Below are positions 61,309 to 64,000 of a stretch of DNA of 64,000 bases, one piece after another (position 1 is the stretch's first letter; every line of letters begins with the position of its first letter). Origin of the DNA: CAYUZU01 sp964448675. Its GTDB lineage: Bacteria; Planctomycetota; Phycisphaerae; UBA1845; Fen-1342. Location of the stretch: assembly GCA_964448675.1 (NCBI GenBank), contig CAYUZU010000013.1:56985-120984 (forward strand), in the 5' to 3' direction. The position numbers and the translations under genes are program-made. The notes under the pieces are model-generated. The model searched no databases. It worked only from the letters and a program-made list of their open reading frames with translations, and was not told the origin of the DNA.

Positions 61309-64000
61309 GTGACCGGACCAGGAAGCCATACGGGTAATCGCGCACCATCGGGGCCGACCTACTGGCGCAGCCTCGAAGAGCTGAACGACGCGCCCGACTT
61401 CCGGCAGTGGCTCGAGAGCGAGTTCCCCCACCTGCCGCCGGCCTACCGCGACGGGCCCAGCCGCCGGCAGTTTCTCAAGGTCGCCGGCGCCATGTTCGCG
61501 ATGGCGGGCCTGGCCGGCTGTCGCTGGCCCAAGGAGAAGATCGTCCCCGCCACGCGCCAGCCGGTGGACCGCCTGCCGGGCGAGACCGTCGATTACGCGT
61601 CAGCGTTCGACCTTGCCGGCGCGGGCATGGGCGTACTGGTCACGAGCTTCGAAGGCCGACCGATCAAGATCGAGGGCAACCCGCAGCACCCGTCCAGCCT
61701 GGGCGCGACGAACCACTGGATGCAGGCCAGCGTGCTGGACCTGTACGACCCCGATCGCTCCCGCGCGCCGATGCAGCGCAGCGACCTGCCGGGCCGGGGC
61801 AGCGTCATGGCGGTCAACTGGACCGACGCCCGCGCGCAACTGGTGGCACACTTCGCCCCTTTGCGCGATGGGGGTGGCCAGGCGCTGGCGGTGCTGGCCG
61901 AGCCCTCGTCTTCGCCAACGCTCGCGGACATGCGGGCCCGCCTTCAGCAAATCTGCCCCAACGCCCGCTGGTTCACCTGGTCGCCGATCAATCGTGACGC
62001 CGAGCGTGCTGGAATGCGACAGGCGTTCGGGCAGGCCGTCCGCCCGCACTTGCACCTCGACAAGGCCCAGGTCATTGTCAGCCTCGACGACGACTTGCTG
62101 ATGATGCACCCCGCCGCCCTGCGCCATGCCCGCCAGTTCGCCACGGCACGTGATGCCGACCAGGGCCATATGAATCGGCTGTATGTGCTCGAAAGCAACC
62201 TGACGGTCACGGGGACCCAGGCGGACCATCGCTACGCCGTGCGCAGCAGCGACATCGGCGTGATCGCCGCGGCCCTGGCGGCGGCGGTCGAGCACGCCCA
62301 TGACGGGCACGTGCCGGCGTCCGCGGCTGATGCCGGTGTGAACAGCCAGCTACCACTGCCGTGGGAGTCGGTGCGCGGCATGGCGGCCGATCTCGTCGCG
62401 CACGGGCCGGACGCGCTGGTCACCGTCGGGCCCCGGCAGCCCGCGTGGGTGCACGCGTGTGCCTGTCGCATCAACGAAACGCTCGGTGGCATCGGCCGCA
62501 CGGTCACGTACACGCAGGAGCCCGCGGGCGACGAGCCCGACGCGCTGACATCGCTGCAGAACCTCGCCCAGGCGATTGACGCGGGGGAGATCGACACACT
62601 GCTGATCCTCGGCGGCAACCCGGTCTATGACGCGCCGGCCGACGTGGATTTCGCCGGCCGCCTGGCCAAGGTCGCGACCACGCTGCACCTGGCGCTGTAC
62701 GACAACGAAACCTCACAGCGCTGCACATGGCACCTGCCGGCGGCCCACTGGCTTGAGTCCTGGTCCGACACGCGGGCCTGGGACGGCACCGTCAGCATCA
62801 CCCAGCCGCTGATCGCACCACTGTACGATGGGCTCACCGCGAGTGAACTGCTCGCCATGGTCACCGGCGACAACGTGCAAAAGGCGCACGACCTGGTGCG
62901 CCGCACGTTTGCCGAGAATTTCGCCGCGGCCGCGGGCGCTGAAGCCGCCTGGCAACCGGCCTTGCACGACGGCGTGGTGCCGGGGACGGCCTGGCCGGCG
63001 CAGAATGTCACCTGCCGCGACAGGACCACGCCCGGCGACAAGCGTGCCGCGGGCACCGAAGTCGTCTTCGTGCCGGATTACAGCGTGCTCGACGGCGGCT
63101 TCGCCAACAACGCCTGGCTGCAGGAGTGGCCCGACCCGATCACCAAGCTGACGTGGGACAACGCCGCACTCATCAGCCCGACCATGGCGGGTGCGTACGG
63201 CATCCGTCGCAATGGCGATCTGCTGCGTATCGCCGCGGGCCAGCGCGAACTCGTGCTGCCCGCCTGCATCCTGCCGGGCCATGCCGAGAACTCGGTGACG
63301 GTCGCACTGGGTTATGGACGCGGGGCGGCCGCGGGCACGGTCGGAGCCCGTGTGGGGTTCAACGCGTACGCCCTGCGAACGACCGACCACCCGCATGTCA
63401 TCGCGGACACCGGGGTCAGCGCGGCCGGCGGCCATTACGAGTTGGTCGGTACGCAGGATCACCACGCAATCTCATCGCGTGTGGGCGACGCGGAGATTCA
63501 GCAGCGCCTGCCGATGCTCGTGCGCGAGGCGACTCTCGATCATTACAAGCACCACCCCGACTTCGCACAGCACGTGGTCCACCATCCGCCGCTGCAATCA
63601 CTGTGGGACGAGAAGGACTACGACAAGCACCACAAGTGGGGCATGGCGATCGACCTGAACAAGTGCATCGGTTGCAGTGCGTGCGTGCTGGCGTGCCAGG
63701 TCGAGAACAACGTCCCGGTCGTGGGCAAGGATGAGGTCGCGGTCGGCCGCGAGATGCACTGGCTGCGCATCGACCGGTATTTCCGGCAGCGACGCAGCGA
63801 CGAAACGCCGGAGCGACGCAGGGATGCCGATGTGGAGGTGGTACACCAGCCGGTCGCGTGTGTGCAGTGCGAAATGGCCCCGTGCGAGCAGGTATGCCCC
63901 GTGGCGGCAACCGTGCACGATGAGGAAGGCCTCAACGTCATGGTCTACAACCGCTGCATCGGCACGCGCTATTGCTCGAACAACTGCCCGTACAAGGTGC
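61309..64000 (+). CDS. actB: Alternative complex III large Fe-S subunit, truncated by the window end
   Basis: The first 897 codons of ActB, open to the window end. A twin-arginine motif SRRQFLK (~51-57) and a short hydrophobic stretch ending GLAGC precede a molybdopterin-oxidoreductase-like but cofactor-lacking domain (up to ~750). A ferredoxin-like part follows with CIGCSACVLACQVENN, CVQCEMAPCEQVCP and CIGTRYCSNNCPYK, the Fe-S cluster Cys pattern of ActB. The GTG start has GGAAG just before it. In a loop (~826-842) an Arg-rich insert coincides with a repeat sequence. actC and later genes should follow outside the window. Confidence 0.92.
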   Translation, partial: MTGPGSHTGNRAPSGPTYWRSLEELNDAPDFRQWLESEFPHLPPAYRDGPSRRQFLKVAGAMFAMAGLAGCRWPKEKIVPATRQPVDRLPGETVDYASAFDLAGAGMGVLVTSFEGRPIKIEGNPQHPSSLGATNHWMQASVLDLYDPDRSRAPMQRSDLPGRGSVMAVNWTDARAQLVAHFAPLRDGGGQALAVLAEPSSSPTLADMRARLQQICPNARWFTWSPINRDAERAGMRQAFGQAVRPHLHLDKAQVIVSLDDDLLMMHPAALRHARQFATARDADQGHMNRLYVLESNLTVTGTQADHRYAVRSSDIGVIAAALAAAVEHAHDGHVPASAADAGVNSQLPLPWESVRGMAADLVAHGPDALVTVGPRQPAWVHACACRINETLGGIGRTVTYTQEPAGDEPDALTSLQNLAQAIDAGEIDTLLILGGNPVYDAPADVDFAGRLAKVATTLHLALYDNETSQRCTWHLPAAHWLESWSDTRAWDGTVSITQPLIAPLYDGLTASELLAMVTGDNVQKAHDLVRRTFAENFAAAAGAEAAWQPALHDGVVPGTAWPAQNVTCRDRTTPGDKRAAGTEVVFVPDYSVLDGGFANNAWLQEWPDPITKLTWDNAALISPTMAGAYGIRRNGDLLRIAAGQRELVLPACILPGHAENSVTVALGYGRGAAAGTVGARVGFNAYALRTTDHPHVIADTGVSAAGGHYELVGTQDHHAISSRVGDAEIQQRLPMLVREATLDHYKHHPDFAQHVVHHPPLQSLWDEKDYDKHHKWGMAIDLNKCIGCSACVLACQVENNVPVVGKDEVAVGREMHWLRIDRYFRQRRSDETPERRRDADVEVVHQPVACVQCEMAPCEQVCPVAATVHDEEGLNVMVYNRCIGTRYCSNNCPYKV
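63788..63820 (+). repeat. GCGACGCAGCGAC-type repeat inside actB
   Basis: AGCGACGCAGCGAC followed by GAAACGCCGGAGCGACGCAG, so the element is itself a partial direct repeat (AGCGACGCAG twice, 21 bp apart). It encodes the Arg/Asp/Glu-rich loop QRRSDETPERRRDAD. The first 14 bases recur at 46428 in an intergenic site. Confidence 0.5.

Overview
This is a GC-rich, gene-dense chromosomal window, most consistent with a planctomycete (Planctomycetota, probably Phycisphaerae-like). The evidence is indirect. There are several secreted proteins with PEP-CTERM tails, a dockerin-like CPGDSNCDG ending, many lipoproteins, a DUF2961/GH172 protein, a very long GreA of the kind known in the PVC group, two signal peptidases with large inserts, alternative complex III genes, and a murC-murB-ddl-ftsQ run not followed by ftsA or ftsZ. 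LpxA, LptB and a WaaC/F-like glycosyltransferase indicate a diderm that makes an LPS-like glycolipid. I saw no tRNA, rRNA, CRISPR array, transposase or phage gene.

Layout. 1-6.6 kb: cell-wall genes (end of a SEDS protein, then leftward murC-murB-ddl-ftsQ and two membrane proteins). 7-14 kb: a PEP-CTERM protein, an O-antigen-ligase-like protein, a GH172-like protein, a small secretin-N-domain protein and a DUF502 protein. 14-18.3 kb: a rhodanese-methyltransferase and two tandem signal peptidases. 18.3-24.7 kb: lptB, meeting head-on a five-gene leftward operon (pdxJ, amidohydrolase, lpxA, glycerate kinase, beta-propeller). 24.8-31.8 kb: an MFS/POT transporter, a micro-ORF and an RND efflux pair. 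32-37 kb: surface proteins and a heptosyltransferase-like enzyme. 37.4-43 kb: long greA and a 906-residue coiled-coil lipoprotein. 43-48.4 kb: a multidomain secreted protein, trpB and a PEP-CTERM protein. 48.5-53.8 kb: a leftward operon (redoxin, thioredoxin-like, NHL, double VWA). 53.9-58.5 kb: a GNAT protein, dnaA with an origin-like upstream region, a micro-lipoprotein and an FHA-GAF-PP2C phosphatase. 58.6-64 kb: an ABC ATPase, an anchored protein, and actA-actB of alternative complex III, cut by the window end.

How it fits together. Most of the window serves the cell envelope: peptidoglycan precursors, lipid A and LPS, export and signal-peptide cleavage, surface proteins with sorting tails, efflux and periplasmic redox. 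Promoters are readable by eye. A -35 like TTGNCC or TTCNNN, a 16-18 bp spacer and a TANNNT -10 recur just ahead of many genes, and these helped choose several starts. The strongest leads are a composite DnaA-box motif present at two loci 36 kb apart, the coiled-coil lipoprotein, the two insert-bearing signal peptidases, the redoxin/Trx/NHL/VWA operon, and a repeat that seems to have inserted in frame into actB.
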